A stretch of DNA of 64,000 nt, taken from assembly GCF_027924525.1 (NCBI RefSeq), contig NZ_AP027040.1, forward strand, positions 1,426,001 to 1,490,000, given 5' to 3'. This DNA is from Aurantimicrobium sp. INA4. Its GTDB lineage: Bacteria > Actinomycetota > Actinomycetes > Actinomycetales > Microbacteriaceae. Within the stretch, counting starts at the first letter, position 1; every line of letters begins with the position of its first letter. The notes under the pieces are model-generated. The model was not told the origin of the DNA and ran no database searches. It was given only the letters and a program-made list of their open reading frames with translations. This document shows positions 1 through 8,689 of the stretch, in pieces. The position numbers and the translations under genes were made by a program.

Positions 1-1
1 C

Positions 2-262
2 GCGGCTATTTCTTCTGCGATTGCATTCACCGTTGGAGCCCTTCTTCCGCTGTTAGCTGTCTTACTCACCCCAGAGCCTTTCAAGATTGCCGCTACAGTG
101 GCAGCGTCTCTCTTGGCGCTGGCACTGACCGGCGGAATTGGTGCCTACATCGGAGGCGCACCTGTTCCTCGCGCAATTCTGCGCGTGACTATCGGTGGGG
201 CGCTTGCACTTGCAGTGACCTACTTCATCGGTTCGCTTTTAGGCGGTGGCGCAGCAATCTAA
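2..262 (+). CDS. VIT1/CCC1-family transporter, C-terminal end (partial)
   Basis: The reading frame is open from the left edge to a TAA stop and encodes about 86 residues, so only the C-terminus is present. It starts AISSAIAFTVGALLPLLAVL, followed by two more hydrophobic segments and a Gly/Ala-rich end (TYFIGSLLGGGAAI). This pattern matches the last three membrane helices of the vacuolar iron transporter (VIT1/CCC1) family, membrane proteins that move Fe2+ or Mn2+ out of the cytosol in bacteria and into vacuoles in eukaryotes. Family assignment is from the conserved C-terminal layout; the metal cannot be told from this fragment. It converges on pcrA with a 13-nt gap. Confidence 0.75.
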   Translation, partial: AAISSAIAFTVGALLPLLAVLLTPEPFKIAATVAASLLALALTGGIGAYIGGAPVPRAILRVTIGGALALAVTYFIGSLLGGGAAI

Positions 263-275
263 GTTTGCGCTCTCC

Positions 276-2603
276 TTATAGTTTTTCGATTGGCGCAATC
301 TTGATCAGGAGCTTCTTTGCTCCAGCAGTATCAAACTTCACGTGAGCAACACTCTTGGCACCTTCACCTGTTACCTGGTTGACCGTTCCTTCACCAAAGT
401 CGGCGTGAGAAATACGGTCGCCAGCGACAAGAACGAGGTTGCCGTTGTCACGAATCTTGTTCGTGACCCGATTAGCCCATTCGGTCTTTGGTTTAGGGGC
501 AGCCTCGAGAGAGTTCCAGCCACCTTCGGTAGAGCCCCAACCACCAAGCTCACTCGAACCAAAGCCGCCGTCATAGCGTGAACCTCGAGCATTGAGTGCT
601 CGTGATTGATAACCGTCACGCCCGTTCACTGTTCCAGGTGACTGGCGCCATTCAATGAGCTCTGAGGGAATCTCCTGCAGATAGCGAGAGGGCATAGCGA
701 CATTGGTCTGACCAAATTGTGCTCGACTCATCGCCAAAGACAGGAACAGCTTCTTGCGCGCACGTGTGATTCCCACATAGAACAAGCGACGTTCTTCGGC
801 AGGTCCACCAGGTTCCCCGGAGGACATCCGGTGAGGGAGGAGTTCTTCTTCAACACCTGTAATAAATACAGCGTTGTATTCCAAACCTTTTGCGGTGTGC
901 AAGGTCATGAGCGAGACGGTGCCACTGGCATCGTCGAGCTCGTCTGCGGCGGCCACGAGAGAAACCTCGGTCAAGAAATCAACGAGCGTACCGCCGGGGT
1001 TGTTCTTATCGAACTCTTTGGTCACCGCCAAGAGTTCTTCGACGTTCTCTGCCCGTGCTTCATCTTGAGGATCACGAGTTGCTCTGAGTAAATCCACATA
1101 TCCGGTTTCTTCCAGAATCCGTGTGAGGACGTCAGCAACGGGTGAAGATTCGGCCAGCGAGGTTGCTTCATCAATGAGGCCCGAGAGTTTGGCAATTGCT
1201 CCGGAGACCTTGGGGCCAAGACCGAGGGAGTCTGCAGAGCGCAATGCGTCGCGCAAGGTGATCTGGTTGGTGTCGGCGTAGTTCTGCAGACCTGTTTCGG
1301 TGGCAGGACCAATTCCGCGCTTGGGAACATTGAGAATACGGCGAACAGCAAGCGAATCAGCTGGGTTCGCCACAGCAACTAAGTACGCCAAGATGTCTTT
1401 GATCTCTGCACGTTCATAGAACTTCGTGCCGCCCAAGATTCGGTAGGGAAGAGCTGAGCGGATAAAGATTTCTTCCAGCGCACGCGTTTGAGAGTTCGTT
1501 CGGTAGAAAACCGCTATCTCGTTGTAGCCCATTCCCTGCGCGTGGAGGGCACTAATTTCATCCACGACAAACTGGGCCTCATCGTGTGCTGAGTAACCAG
1601 TGAATCCAACAATGAGATCGCCATCACCCACATCGGTCCACAGCTTTTTATCCTTGCGATCAAAGTTGTTGGAAATGACCGCATTAGCTGCAGAAAGAAT
1701 GGTCTGTGTTGACCGATAGTTTTGCTCCAGCATGACCACGTGGGCGCCAGGGAAATCACGTTCGAACTCAGTAATGTTGCGCATATCTGCGCCACGGAAA
1801 GCGTAAATGGACTGATCGGAATCACCCACCACCGTCAGTGAAGCGCCAGGAAGACCATCTGCTGTTTCTCGAGTGAGCTCGTGAATGAGTGCATATTGTG
1901 CGTGGTTGGTGTCCTGATACTCGTCAACCAGGATGTGCCTAAATTGTTTGCGATAGTGATCTGCAACATGTGGGAATGCCCGAAATAAGAACACCGTCTG
2001 GGCAATGAGGTCATCAAAGTCAAAGGCATTGGCTGCCTGGAGTGCGCGGGTATACCCGCGGAAGATTTCGAGGAACTTCACCTCGGTTGGATCATTGAGA
2101 TTTGCATTACGGGAGTAGCTGTCAACATCAGAGAGCTCATTTTTGAGTCGAGAAATCTTTCCGGCAACACCTGAAACAGAAAGTCCGTAGGTATCTGCTT
2201 CATACTCCTTGATAAGTCGTTTGATCAGGGTACGTGAGTCATGTGAGTCATAGATGGTGAACGCTTTGGTGAAACCGAAGTTCTCCGCCTCACGTCGCAG
2301 TATGCGAACACAGGACGAGTGGAAGGTTGAAATCCACATCCCTTCGGTCGCCGCACCCAGCATTTTTTCTGCACGTTCGCGCATTTCTGCGGCAGCTTTG
2401 TTGGTGAAGGTGATGGCCAAGATATTGCTGGGCCACGCTTCCCGATTACTAATCAGGGAAGCAATACGTCGGGTGAGGACACTGGTTTTTCCCGAACCTG
2501 CTCCGGCAACAATAAGTAAGGCGGGGCCACGGTATTCCACCGCTTCACGCTGCTGGGGATTAAGCCCATCCAGTAAAGGGTTGGGCGATGAAAGCTCACT
2601 CAT
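276..2603 (-). CDS. pcrA: ATP-dependent DNA helicase PcrA/UvrD
   Basis: Superfamily 1A 3'-5' DNA helicase of 775 residues, acting in nucleotide excision repair, replication restart and removal of RecA filaments. Visible motifs are the Q motif near LNPQQREAV (residues 14-22), Walker A AGAGSGKT (about 33-40), motif Ia ITFTNKAAAEMRER, the DEYQDTN Walker B (about 225), QNYRST, and motifs V/VI LMTLHTAKGLEY and VGITRARK. The C-terminal tail (GDRISHADFGEGTV onward) is the Tudor-like RNA polymerase-binding domain typical of PcrA. The ATG follows an AAGG sequence. It begins 12 nt after the glycerophosphodiesterase stop, so the two are probably cotranscribed. Confidence 0.96.
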   Translation of the reverse strand: MSELSSPNPLLDGLNPQQREAVEYRGPALLIVAGAGSGKTSVLTRRIASLISNREAWPSNILAITFTNKAAAEMRERAEKMLGAATEGMWISTFHSSCVRILRREAENFGFTKAFTIYDSHDSRTLIKRLIKEYEADTYGLSVSGVAGKISRLKNELSDVDSYSRNANLNDPTEVKFLEIFRGYTRALQAANAFDFDDLIAQTVFLFRAFPHVADHYRKQFRHILVDEYQDTNHAQYALIHELTRETADGLPGASLTVVGDSDQSIYAFRGADMRNITEFERDFPGAHVVMLEQNYRSTQTILSAANAVISNNFDRKDKKLWTDVGDGDLIVGFTGYSAHDEAQFVVDEISALHAQGMGYNEIAVFYRTNSQTRALEEIFIRSALPYRILGGTKFYERAEIKDILAYLVAVANPADSLAVRRILNVPKRGIGPATETGLQNYADTNQITLRDALRSADSLGLGPKVSGAIAKLSGLIDEATSLAESSPVADVLTRILEETGYVDLLRATRDPQDEARAENVEELLAVTKEFDKNNPGGTLVDFLTEVSLVAAADELDDASGTVSLMTLHTAKGLEYNAVFITGVEEELLPHRMSSGEPGGPAEERRLFYVGITRARKKLFLSLAMSRAQFGQTNVAMPSRYLQEIPSELIEWRQSPGTVNGRDGYQSRALNARGSRYDGGFGSSELGGWGSTEGGWNSLEAAPKPKTEWANRVTNKIRDNGNLVLVAGDRISHADFGEGTVNQVTGEGAKSVAHVKFDTAGAKKLLIKIAPIEKL

Positions 2604-2615
2604 TGCGCCTTAAGT

Positions 2616-3614
2616 CTATGGGCGCGTACGGACAGCCAAGTCAGGGAAGTCACTGAACACCCCATCAACGCCCAGCGACCATAACAACTCAAAGAACTCT
2701 TCCCAGTTACCCGGTTCATGATCTGCGCCATCGGTGCGAAATTCTTCAGGAAGAAAGACATTCTCTATACGCAATGACCACACCCAGACTGTCAAACCAC
2801 GCTGATGTGCACTTTCAACAATTCTGCGTCCTTGCTCAACATCTAATGTGGAATCTCTTCCCATGAGCAGACTCCAGGCGAGGGCCACACCGTCAAGTTT
2901 CTCCGCGAATATATCTAGGCCAGCATCTGAAAGTTCATCATGGTTCGAAATAGAAGGGACTCCTTCTGAGAGCGCCCACTGCACTTCATCGAAAGCGGTG
3001 TAACCAAAATCCATGATGTAGACATGTCTGGCGCCCACGCCATTGTCTTTGCAGCGCATCACAACACTCTTCTCGAAGCTTTCAATGAAGATTCGGGGGT
3101 CGTTTAAGTGCCAGCCTGCAAGAAATAAATCTTGAGCAATGAGGTCCTCAAAAGCAAAACCCTGCTGTGCAAAATAGGTGGGGTGCTTAATCTCTACGAC
3201 GAGCGTGAGCTTTCGAGGTGCCTGGTCTGCAATCTCTAACAGATCAATGAAACGGAGCATGGCATATTCGCCATTCTCTAGAGCATTTTGTGGCCGCAAC
3301 TGGGGCACACGTTCGATGCAGCGCAAAGTGGAAAGCTCAGCCCAGGTGAAATCCTCGGTGAACCAACCTGTGAGCTCTTCCCCATCTACAACTTTTGTAG
3401 TGAGGAGGTGGGCAAACTCTGGTCTGCTTGCCACATCTGTGGTACCTGAGATTTCATTCTCGTGCCGGATGACAAGGACTCCGTCTCGGGAAATCACGAG
3501 ATCAGGCTCAATTGCGTCAGCGCCTTGTTCAATTGCGGTGAGGTAGGCCTTCCGAGTGTGCTCAGGATGGTAGCCACTTGCACCGCGATGGGCAATGACG
3601 AGAGGTGAAGTCAT
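2616..3614 (-). CDS. Glycerophosphodiester phosphodiesterase (GDPD)
   Basis: A 332-residue GDPD-family TIM-barrel enzyme that hydrolyses deacylated phospholipids to sn-glycerol 3-phosphate and an alcohol. The N-terminal catalytic signature is complete: VIAHRGASGYHPEHT (residues 7-21) with His, Arg and Glu, then EPDLVISRDGVLVIRHE giving the second Glu/Asp pair and the catalytic His. VVEIKH near the middle supplies another metal ligand, and the C-terminus has VWVWSL and GVDGVFSDFPDL. There is no signal peptide, so it is predicted cytosolic, like UgpQ rather than GlpQ. It lies upstream of pcrA with a 12-nt gap. No convincing PHO box precedes it. Confidence 0.92.
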   Translation of the reverse strand: MTSPLVIAHRGASGYHPEHTRKAYLTAIEQGADAIEPDLVISRDGVLVIRHENEISGTTDVASRPEFAHLLTTKVVDGEELTGWFTEDFTWAELSTLRCIERVPQLRPQNALENGEYAMLRFIDLLEIADQAPRKLTLVVEIKHPTYFAQQGFAFEDLIAQDLFLAGWHLNDPRIFIESFEKSVVMRCKDNGVGARHVYIMDFGYTAFDEVQWALSEGVPSISNHDELSDAGLDIFAEKLDGVALAWSLLMGRDSTLDVEQGRRIVESAHQRGLTVWVWSLRIENVFLPEEFRTDGADHEPGNWEEFFELLWSLGVDGVFSDFPDLAVRTRP

Positions 3615-3822
3615 GTTTCAAGAATGGCAGAGTGCATGGATAAACATGCTGATTATTCACTAGGAATACATTTACCTCTTGGCTTGAGGATGCTCGGTGT
3701 GATCACATCTGCCCTAGACAGTTGAAAACACAGCTAATTCTCGGAAAACTCACTACCCACACTCGGTATCGTGGAGGTAGCGCTTCACAGCGCCCAACTC
3801 CTCGAAAGGATGAACAACCGTC

Positions 3823-4617
3823 ATGGCTGTTAACAACCCTGCTTTTACTGGCAACAAGGCGTTCTCCCCGAACGCAACTGCCGAAGAGCTCCAAGCACTC
3901 TACGACGCACCATCAGCTAACCGTGCGCCAGAGCCTGCTCTCACCTATGAAGCAACAATTGCGAAGTCGTTCATTTCCTTCGCCGTTTTGCTCGTCGGTG
4001 CAGTAGCTGGCTGGATAATTACCGCCAGCAACCCCGGCTTCGGAATGACGCTGGTGATGTTTGCAGCTATTGGTGCTCTCGTTCTGGCTATGGTGAACAT
4101 CTTCAAAAAGGAGCCAGTGCCCGCACTGATCCTCGGCTATGCAGCACTTGAAGGTGTCTTCATTGGTGGAATCTCACTGGTCTTTGATGCCCAGTGGAGT
4201 GGCATTGTTGCCCAGGCTGTCATCGCAACCATCGTCGTGGTGGGTGTCACCTTGGCACTATTCGCCAGTGGCAAGATTCGCGCCTCGGCTCGTGCAACAA
4301 AGATCTTCTTCATCGGAATCATTTCCTACCTGGTCTTCAGCCTGGTCAGCTTCTTCATGCAGCTGTTCGGTGCTACAAGCGGAACCTTTGGCCTCAACAG
4401 TGTTGAGATCTTCGGCATCCCACTTGGCCTGATCATTGGCCCACTGGTGATTCTGCTTGCTGCGTACTCACTCGTTCTGGACTTCGACATGATTCAGCGC
4501 GGTGTGGTCAACAAGGCTCCTGCCAAGTTCGCTTGGACCGGTGCGTTCAGCATCATGGTGACCGTGGTCTGGCTATACCTCCAGATCCTCCAGTTCCTGG
4601 CTATCGCTCGCGACTAG
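3823..4617 (+). CDS. Bax inhibitor-1/YccA family membrane protein
   Basis: A 264-residue polytopic membrane protein of the Bax inhibitor-1 / YccA family. The N-terminal 40 residues are polar and cytosolic (MAVNNPAFTGNKAFSPNATA). About seven hydrophobic helices follow, with the family's PALILGYAALEGVFIGGISL segment and the terminal LVLDFDMIQRG...WTGAFSIMVTVVWLYLQILQFLA. The DFD aspartates are the pH-sensing pair of the calcium-leak fold. Bacterial members are linked to calcium leak and FtsH modulation; the physiological role here is unknown. It stands alone, divergent from the glycerophosphodiesterase across a 208-nt gap, and ends in a strong hairpin. Confidence 0.9.
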   Translation: MAVNNPAFTGNKAFSPNATAEELQALYDAPSANRAPEPALTYEATIAKSFISFAVLLVGAVAGWIITASNPGFGMTLVMFAAIGALVLAMVNIFKKEPVPALILGYAALEGVFIGGISLVFDAQWSGIVAQAVIATIVVVGVTLALFASGKIRASARATKIFFIGIISYLVFSLVSFFMQLFGATSGTFGLNSVEIFGIPLGLIIGPLVILLAAYSLVLDFDMIQRGVVNKAPAKFAWTGAFSIMVTVVWLYLQILQFLAIARD

Positions 4618-4633
4618 TCACTGCACGAACAAA

Positions 4634-4668
4634 CAACTGTGGCCTCCCTTTATGGGAGGCCACAGTTG
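4634..4668 (+). terminator. Rho-independent-type hairpin after the Bax inhibitor-1 gene
   Basis: Perfect 15-bp inverted repeat, CAACTGTGGCCTCCC and its complement, with a 5-nt TTTAT loop, 16 nt after the stop codon. No long T tract follows, as is common in Actinobacteria. It could also serve the leftward winged-helix gene whose stop is near 4744. Confidence 0.8.
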
Positions 4669-4743
4669 CTTAACCAGCGTATGTACCGTACCTAGTCTGA
4701 AACTCATGAGCTACATCTGTAGAAGAAATAGCTGTTGAGCTCT

Positions 4744-5022
4744 CTAGTTTCCTTCAGAAAACAGGGACAGTAGCTCTGCAATGGGGGTTTGGTTGTTGAG
4801 CGGGTGACGCAAAGGAATCTCGCCATGAACCGTGTAGTGGTTGTTCCGACCGTTCTTGGTCTTCTCCACGTACCCGGCCTCAACAAGATCGTTGAGTATT
4901 CCGGCAGTGGCCCTGGCTGTAATTCCTACCTTGGCCGCAATCTGATCGACCGTGAGGTCAGCGTGTTGTGAGACGGCTACGAGCACATGCCCGTGGTGGG
5001 TGAGGAATGTCCAGTTGGCCAT
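4744..5022 (-). CDS. Small winged-helix DNA-binding protein (MarR/ArsR-like)
   Basis: A 92-residue protein made of one winged helix-turn-helix domain: HHGHVLVAVSQHADLTVDQI, the recognition region KVGITARATAGILNDLVEAG, and the wing YVEKTKNGRNNHYTVHGE. It resembles truncated MarR/ArsR-type regulators without an obvious metal site. It starts 2 nt after the TerC stop, so it is cotranscribed with TerC and may autoregulate that operon. A near-palindrome in the TerC/SbtA gap (6068-6090) is a candidate binding site. The ligand cannot be inferred. Confidence 0.75.
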   Translation of the reverse strand: MANWTFLTHHGHVLVAVSQHADLTVDQIAAKVGITARATAGILNDLVEAGYVEKTKNGRNNHYTVHGEIPLRHPLNNQTPIAELLSLFSEGN

Positions 5023-5024
5023 GG

Positions 5025-6038
5025 CTACATCTTTCCAGACTTACGCCAAGTTGGAGCCAATGCCGCCATTTCCTCCTCTGTCGCTTCAGGGAGTTGCTGG
5101 CGTGAGGCAGGCTCGATGTGCTCGGCTTCTTTGTTTCTGCTGACGATAAAGCTCGCAACGATAGAAACAGTCAGGATAGTCAGGATTACTGTCAGTGAGA
5201 TGCCAGTAGGAACCTTGACGATGTCGTGCAGGGCCATCTTGACACCAACCCAGACCAGTACGAACGCCAGTCCGATCTTGAGATACACAAAGCGGTACAT
5301 CAGGTCAGCTAGTAGGAAGTACATTGCGCGCAGACCCAGGATTGCGAATGCGTTAGCGGTGAAGACGAGGAACGGTTCAGAGGTCACCGCGAAGATTGCG
5401 GGAATCGAGTCAACCGCAAAAATGATGTCGGTGAACTCAACCAGAACCAACACCATAAGCAATGGTGTTGCCAGGAGAACGCCTCCAACACGGACGAATA
5501 ATTTCTGCCCGTAGTACTTCTTGGTTGAAGGTACGACCGAAGAGAACCACTTGAAGAAGCGTCCTTGTGTGGGATCAGCATGCTCGTTCCGCTTGATGAG
5601 CATGTGAATACCGGTGTAGATCAAGAAGGCTGCAAAGAGGTAGAGAACCCAGGCAAAGTTTTCAAGAATGACCGCACCGAGTGCGATGAAGATTCCACGG
5701 AAGACCAGTGCACCCAGAACACCTAAGAAGAGGACGCGGTGCTGATACTTGCGTGGGACGCTGAAGGAGGCGAAGATCAAAGCCCAGATAAAGACGTTGT
5801 CAACGGCTAAAGATTTCTCGATGACAAATCCGGCGAAGTACTGCTGGCCATATTCAGCGCCAAAGTAGTTCCACACCAAGACGCCAAAGCCAATACCGGT
5901 GGCTACCCAGAAAGCGGACCATGCTGCGGCCTCGCGAAGAGAGATCTCGTGCGCCTTGCGGTGAGCAAAGAGGTCAACGAGCAGCATCACAATAATTGCT
6001 GCGAGTACTGCAAACCACATCCAGAGTTCTACGTTCAT
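5025..6038 (-). CDS. TerC family integral membrane protein
   Basis: A 337-residue membrane protein of the TerC family, implicated in metal export (Mn2+ in several bacteria, including metallating secreted proteins) and in tellurium resistance. It has about nine helices and the family hallmarks GFVIEKSLAVDNVFIW near residue 75 and VLVEFTDIIFAVDSIPAIFA near 200, whose acidic residues in the membrane are the likely metal site. A polar tail (EAEHIEPASRQQLPEATEEE) follows the last helix. It forms an operon with the downstream winged-helix gene and is divergent from the SbtA-like gene across 77 nt of AT-rich DNA. Confidence 0.93.
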   Translation of the reverse strand: MNVELWMWFAVLAAIIVMLLVDLFAHRKAHEISLREAAAWSAFWVATGIGFGVLVWNYFGAEYGQQYFAGFVIEKSLAVDNVFIWALIFASFSVPRKYQHRVLFLGVLGALVFRGIFIALGAVILENFAWVLYLFAAFLIYTGIHMLIKRNEHADPTQGRFFKWFSSVVPSTKKYYGQKLFVRVGGVLLATPLLMVLVLVEFTDIIFAVDSIPAIFAVTSEPFLVFTANAFAILGLRAMYFLLADLMYRFVYLKIGLAFVLVWVGVKMALHDIVKVPTGISLTVILTILTVSIVASFIVSRNKEAEHIEPASRQQLPEATEEEMAALAPTWRKSGKM

Positions 6039-6067
6039 GACATCCTTACTAAAGAAGATTGATTACT

Positions 6068-6090
6068 GAATATTATTTCCTGTATTATTC
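6068..6090. promoter_or_regulatory. Near-palindromic operator candidate between TerC and SbtA genes
   Basis: GAATATTA, a 7-nt spacer and TATTATTC form an imperfect palindrome (one internal mismatch per arm) in a strongly AT-rich divergent promoter region of only 77 nt. The TATTAT repeats could also be -10 elements on either strand. The small winged-helix protein of the TerC operon is the obvious candidate binder; this is inference. Confidence 0.3.
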
Positions 6091-6115
6091 TTCTAGTCAA
6101 CTGATTGGACGAAAA

Positions 6116-7078
6116 ATGTTTGAATCTCTCGAGCTCGCAGTGAGCAACTTGACCTCACCCCCAGTCCTAGCCTTCGTGCTGGGACTTATTGCTGTAGGGC
6201 TGCGCTCGAGACTAGAGATTCCACCACAGATTTTCAGTGCCCTCTCGATATACCTTCTACTTGCTATCGGCATCAAAGGCGGGGTGGGGCTCCGAATGGC
6301 AGAGCCAGCCGACATCGCCGCACCCATCGCCCTCGCCATCATTGTGGGCCTGGCAATACCCGTCGCTGCATTCGCAGTTCTGAAAGTTCTCACCCCACTA
6401 AACCAAACCGAGCGTGGTGCCATCGCTGCGCACTACGGCTCAACATCACTTGTGACCTTCACTGCAGGTCTCATGTTTGTGGAGTCCCTTGGTCTTGATC
6501 CCGAAGGTTACCTCGCCACACTGCTGGCAATCATGGAAGTACCGGGTCTGATTGTCGGTCTTGTTCTTGCCCGCAAAGCGAGCAAGCAGCAAAGTTGGGG
6601 GCCCCTTATGCACGAGGTCCTCACCGGAAAATCAATCCTGCTGCTGGTTGGTGGTTTGGTCATCGGCGCCGTCAGTGGGCCCGTCGGTTACGAGCGCGTA
6701 GAACCCTTCTTCGGTGCCCTCTTCGTCGGTGTACTCACACTCTTCCTTCTGCAACTGGGTATCCAAGCAGGGTCTCACCTCAAAGAACTCCCCCAGGCAG
6801 GTTGGGGACTGCTCATCTTCGCAATCGCATTCCCGCTCGTGATTGGTATCGCGGGAGTTGGACTAGCAACCCTCATCGGGCTGAGCGCCGGAGGCGCAGC
6901 CGTGTTTGGTGTCCTCTGCGCAAGTGCCTCCTACATCGCCGCACCGGCGGCAGTGAAACTATCTCTGCCAGAAGCAAACCCGGGCTTCTACCTCACCGCC
7001 AGTTTGGGAATTACCTTCCCCTTCAACCTGCTGATTGGTATCCCGGTCTTTGTCTGGTTCGCACAGCTCATCTCCTAG
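6116..7078 (+). CDS. SbtA-like sodium-dependent bicarbonate permease
   Basis: A 320-residue membrane protein of the DUF897/SbtA family, whose cyanobacterial members import bicarbonate with Na+. It shows the two-repeat architecture: LTSPPVLAFVLGLIAVGLRS then IPPQIFSALSIYLLLAIGIKGGVGL in the first half, and AHYGSTSLVTF and FGVLCASASYIAAPAAVKLS in the second. The open frame extends to an ATG at 6059, but the conserved family start (MFESLELAVSNLTSPP) fits the ATG at 6116. No SbtB-type regulator lies beside it. In a heterotroph it could supply carbon for anaplerotic carboxylation or biosynthesis. Confidence 0.85.
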   Translation: MFESLELAVSNLTSPPVLAFVLGLIAVGLRSRLEIPPQIFSALSIYLLLAIGIKGGVGLRMAEPADIAAPIALAIIVGLAIPVAAFAVLKVLTPLNQTERGAIAAHYGSTSLVTFTAGLMFVESLGLDPEGYLATLLAIMEVPGLIVGLVLARKASKQQSWGPLMHEVLTGKSILLLVGGLVIGAVSGPVGYERVEPFFGALFVGVLTLFLLQLGIQAGSHLKELPQAGWGLLIFAIAFPLVIGIAGVGLATLIGLSAGGAAVFGVLCASASYIAAPAAVKLSLPEANPGFYLTASLGITFPFNLLIGIPVFVWFAQLIS

Positions 7079-7105
7079 ATCTCACTGCTCGACCAGGTAG
7101 GCAGG

Positions 7106-8206
7106 CTAAGGGTTGATGATGAAGAAGATGAAGCCGGCAAAAATACTGAGGTGAATTGCCCCCTGCAATATGGTTGCCCGCCCGGGCACCACGGTGAGAA
7201 TACTCACGGCTACCGTCAAGACAAAGAGAACAAGCTCAGTTGCGCTCAAGCCCAGGACTATGGGGAAGCCAAAGAATATTGACATCACCGCAATAACCGG
7301 AATGGTTAGCCCAATGCTCGCCATTGCAGAGCCATATGCCAAGTTCAGGCTGGTTTGAGTCCGGCCAAAATAGGCCGCCCGAACCGCGGCAATTGATTCA
7401 GGCAACAGAACAAGCCCGGCAATGCTCACAGCAATCAGTGTTGAGGGAAGCCCCGCACCATAGATCGCCGTTTCCAGGAGTGGGCTTGTGATTTTGGCCA
7501 AGCCGACAACACTCACCAGAGCAACGACCAACAGTCCAAAACTGGTCCATGCCTGCTGTGAACTTGGGGGTTCTTTGTGTTCTGCAACCAAAGTGGTGCT
7601 GTTTTCGGAAACAGGCGGAGGCAAGAAGAAGTCACGGTGCCGAACAGTTTGAACGAAAACAAAAATGAGATAAATCACCAAGGCTGTTACGGCTGCAAAA
7701 ACAAGCTGAGCAGGTGAAAAGGTTGCGCCCGGTGTTGACGTAGTGAAAGAGGGCAAAATCAAACTCATCGTTGCCAAAGCTGTAATTGCAGCTAATGCTC
7801 CACCAATGCCTTCGGCGTTGAAGGTAGCTGTTCGTTTACGTTGAGCTTTCACGATCAACGAGATACCGACAATTCCATTACAAATAATCATGATTGCGGA
7901 AAAGACGGTGTCTCTGGCCAGAGTTGCCGATTCCTGTGGTGAGGCAATCATCAACGTCACCAGCATGCCCACTTCGATCACGGTGACAGCCGCCGCAAGG
8001 ATGAGAGAACCATAGGGTTCACCCACCTTGTGGGCTATTACCTCAGCATGGTGAACAGCTGCCAGCACAGAAACTGCCAGCAAGATTCCGAGCAGAACCA
8101 TGACAAAAAGGGAGGGTGTGGAATTCCAAAAAACTAGCAAACTGGCCAACGCCACAATTGGCAAAGCATTGACGCTCGCAATAGAAACTCGGGACAGAAG
8201 TTTCAT
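7106..8206 (-). CDS. ChaA-like cation/proton antiporter (CaCA superfamily)
   Basis: A 366-residue antiporter of the ChaA/CAX branch, which exchanges Ca2+ (or Na+/K+) for protons across the cytoplasmic membrane. About eleven helices are seen, with the two alpha-repeat signatures GEPYGSLILAAAVTVIEVGM (around residue 62) and LPESIAAVRAAYFGRTQTSL (around 270), whose acidic residues bind the cation. The two halves are joined by a hydrophilic loop (PPPVSENSTTLVAEHKEPPS). It converges on the SbtA-like gene with a 27-nt gap. It stands alone, and substrate specificity cannot be read from the sequence. Confidence 0.88.
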   Translation of the reverse strand: MKLLSRVSIASVNALPIVALASLLVFWNSTPSLFVMVLLGILLAVSVLAAVHHAEVIAHKVGEPYGSLILAAAVTVIEVGMLVTLMIASPQESATLARDTVFSAIMIICNGIVGISLIVKAQRKRTATFNAEGIGGALAAITALATMSLILPSFTTSTPGATFSPAQLVFAAVTALVIYLIFVFVQTVRHRDFFLPPPVSENSTTLVAEHKEPPSSQQAWTSFGLLVVALVSVVGLAKITSPLLETAIYGAGLPSTLIAVSIAGLVLLPESIAAVRAAYFGRTQTSLNLAYGSAMASIGLTIPVIAVMSIFFGFPIVLGLSATELVLFVLTVAVSILTVVPGRATILQGAIHLSIFAGFIFFIINP

Positions 8207-8331
8207 GACAGCTCACCTCCACGGCCACGGACAAGGTCTGGACTAGCTCTTTTTCCAAACTAGTTTGTGTTCTTGAAAAAGCTCCGAGAATTCAAGCTGA
8301 AGTACGTTGTGAAGTCGTGATTTCAAAAACA

Positions 8332-8356
8332 AAAATCCCCACACTGTGGGGATTTT
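8332..8356 (-). terminator. Terminator after tRNA-Met
   Basis: Inverted repeat AAAATCCCCACA / TGTGGGGATTTT, followed on the minus strand by a T-rich run (TTTTTGTTTTTG). It lies 6 nt beyond the tRNA-Met 3' end and is a classic intrinsic terminator for the tRNA transcript. Confidence 0.85.
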
Positions 8357-8362
8357 CTTCTG

Positions 8363-8436
8363 TAGCTGGAGCGGGGCTCGATCCCGCGACCTCACGATTA
8401 TGAGTCGTGCGCTCTAACCACCTGAGCTACCCAGCC
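8363..8436 (-). tRNA. tRNA-Met (CAT), elongator type
   Basis: Cloverleaf read on the minus strand: acceptor GGCTGGG paired with TCCAGCT (including G-U pairs at the end and at position 7), D arm GCTC...GAGC, anticodon stem CACGA/TCGTG with loop CTCATAA (anticodon CAT at 8400-8402), T arm GCGGG/CCCGC with loop ATCGAGC, and discriminator A. The sequence resembles actinobacterial elongator tRNA-Met. Initiator hallmarks (mismatched 1:72, GGG/CCC anticodon stem) are absent. CCA is not fully encoded. Confidence 0.93.
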
Positions 8437-8489
8437 ACGAACACTCATCTTGTGGAACAGGAAACCTGCAGCAGTCGAAGAATGATCGG

Positions 8490-8560
<71 letters not shown>

Positions 8561-8606
8561 GTATCCGAACCTTCAGGATTGCTCCCGAAAATTGGCACCG
8601 TTAGAG

Positions 8607-8612
8607 ATTATC
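8607..8612 (-). promoter_or_regulatory. Candidate -10 element of the tRNA-Thr/tRNA-Met transcript
   Basis: GATAAT on the minus strand, about 46 nt upstream of the tRNA-Thr 5' end. A TTTTTC about 16 nt further upstream is a weak -35. The call rests on position and sequence only. Confidence 0.3.
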
Positions 8613-8689
8613 ACCTCTCGCCATTTGCGAAAAACTCAGAAGCTCGAAGGATTACTCGCGAGGCAACTTCTGTGCTGAGCTCCGCTACC

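Noticed and set aside
3655-3676. ATTCACT and ATTTACC ahead of the glycerophosphodiesterase gene as a PHO box
   Set aside because: The units are 15 nt apart, not 11, and each departs from GTTCACC, so phosphate control of this gene is not supported.
5025-5514. A plus-strand frame of about 175 codons opposite the terC gene
   Set aside because: Rich in Arg, Thr and Ser with no membrane or domain pattern; the TerC protein on the other strand is fully conserved.
6039-6115. A yybP-ykoY manganese riboswitch ahead of terC
   Set aside because: Only 77 nt are available, AT-rich, shared with a divergent gene, and without the riboswitch core motifs.
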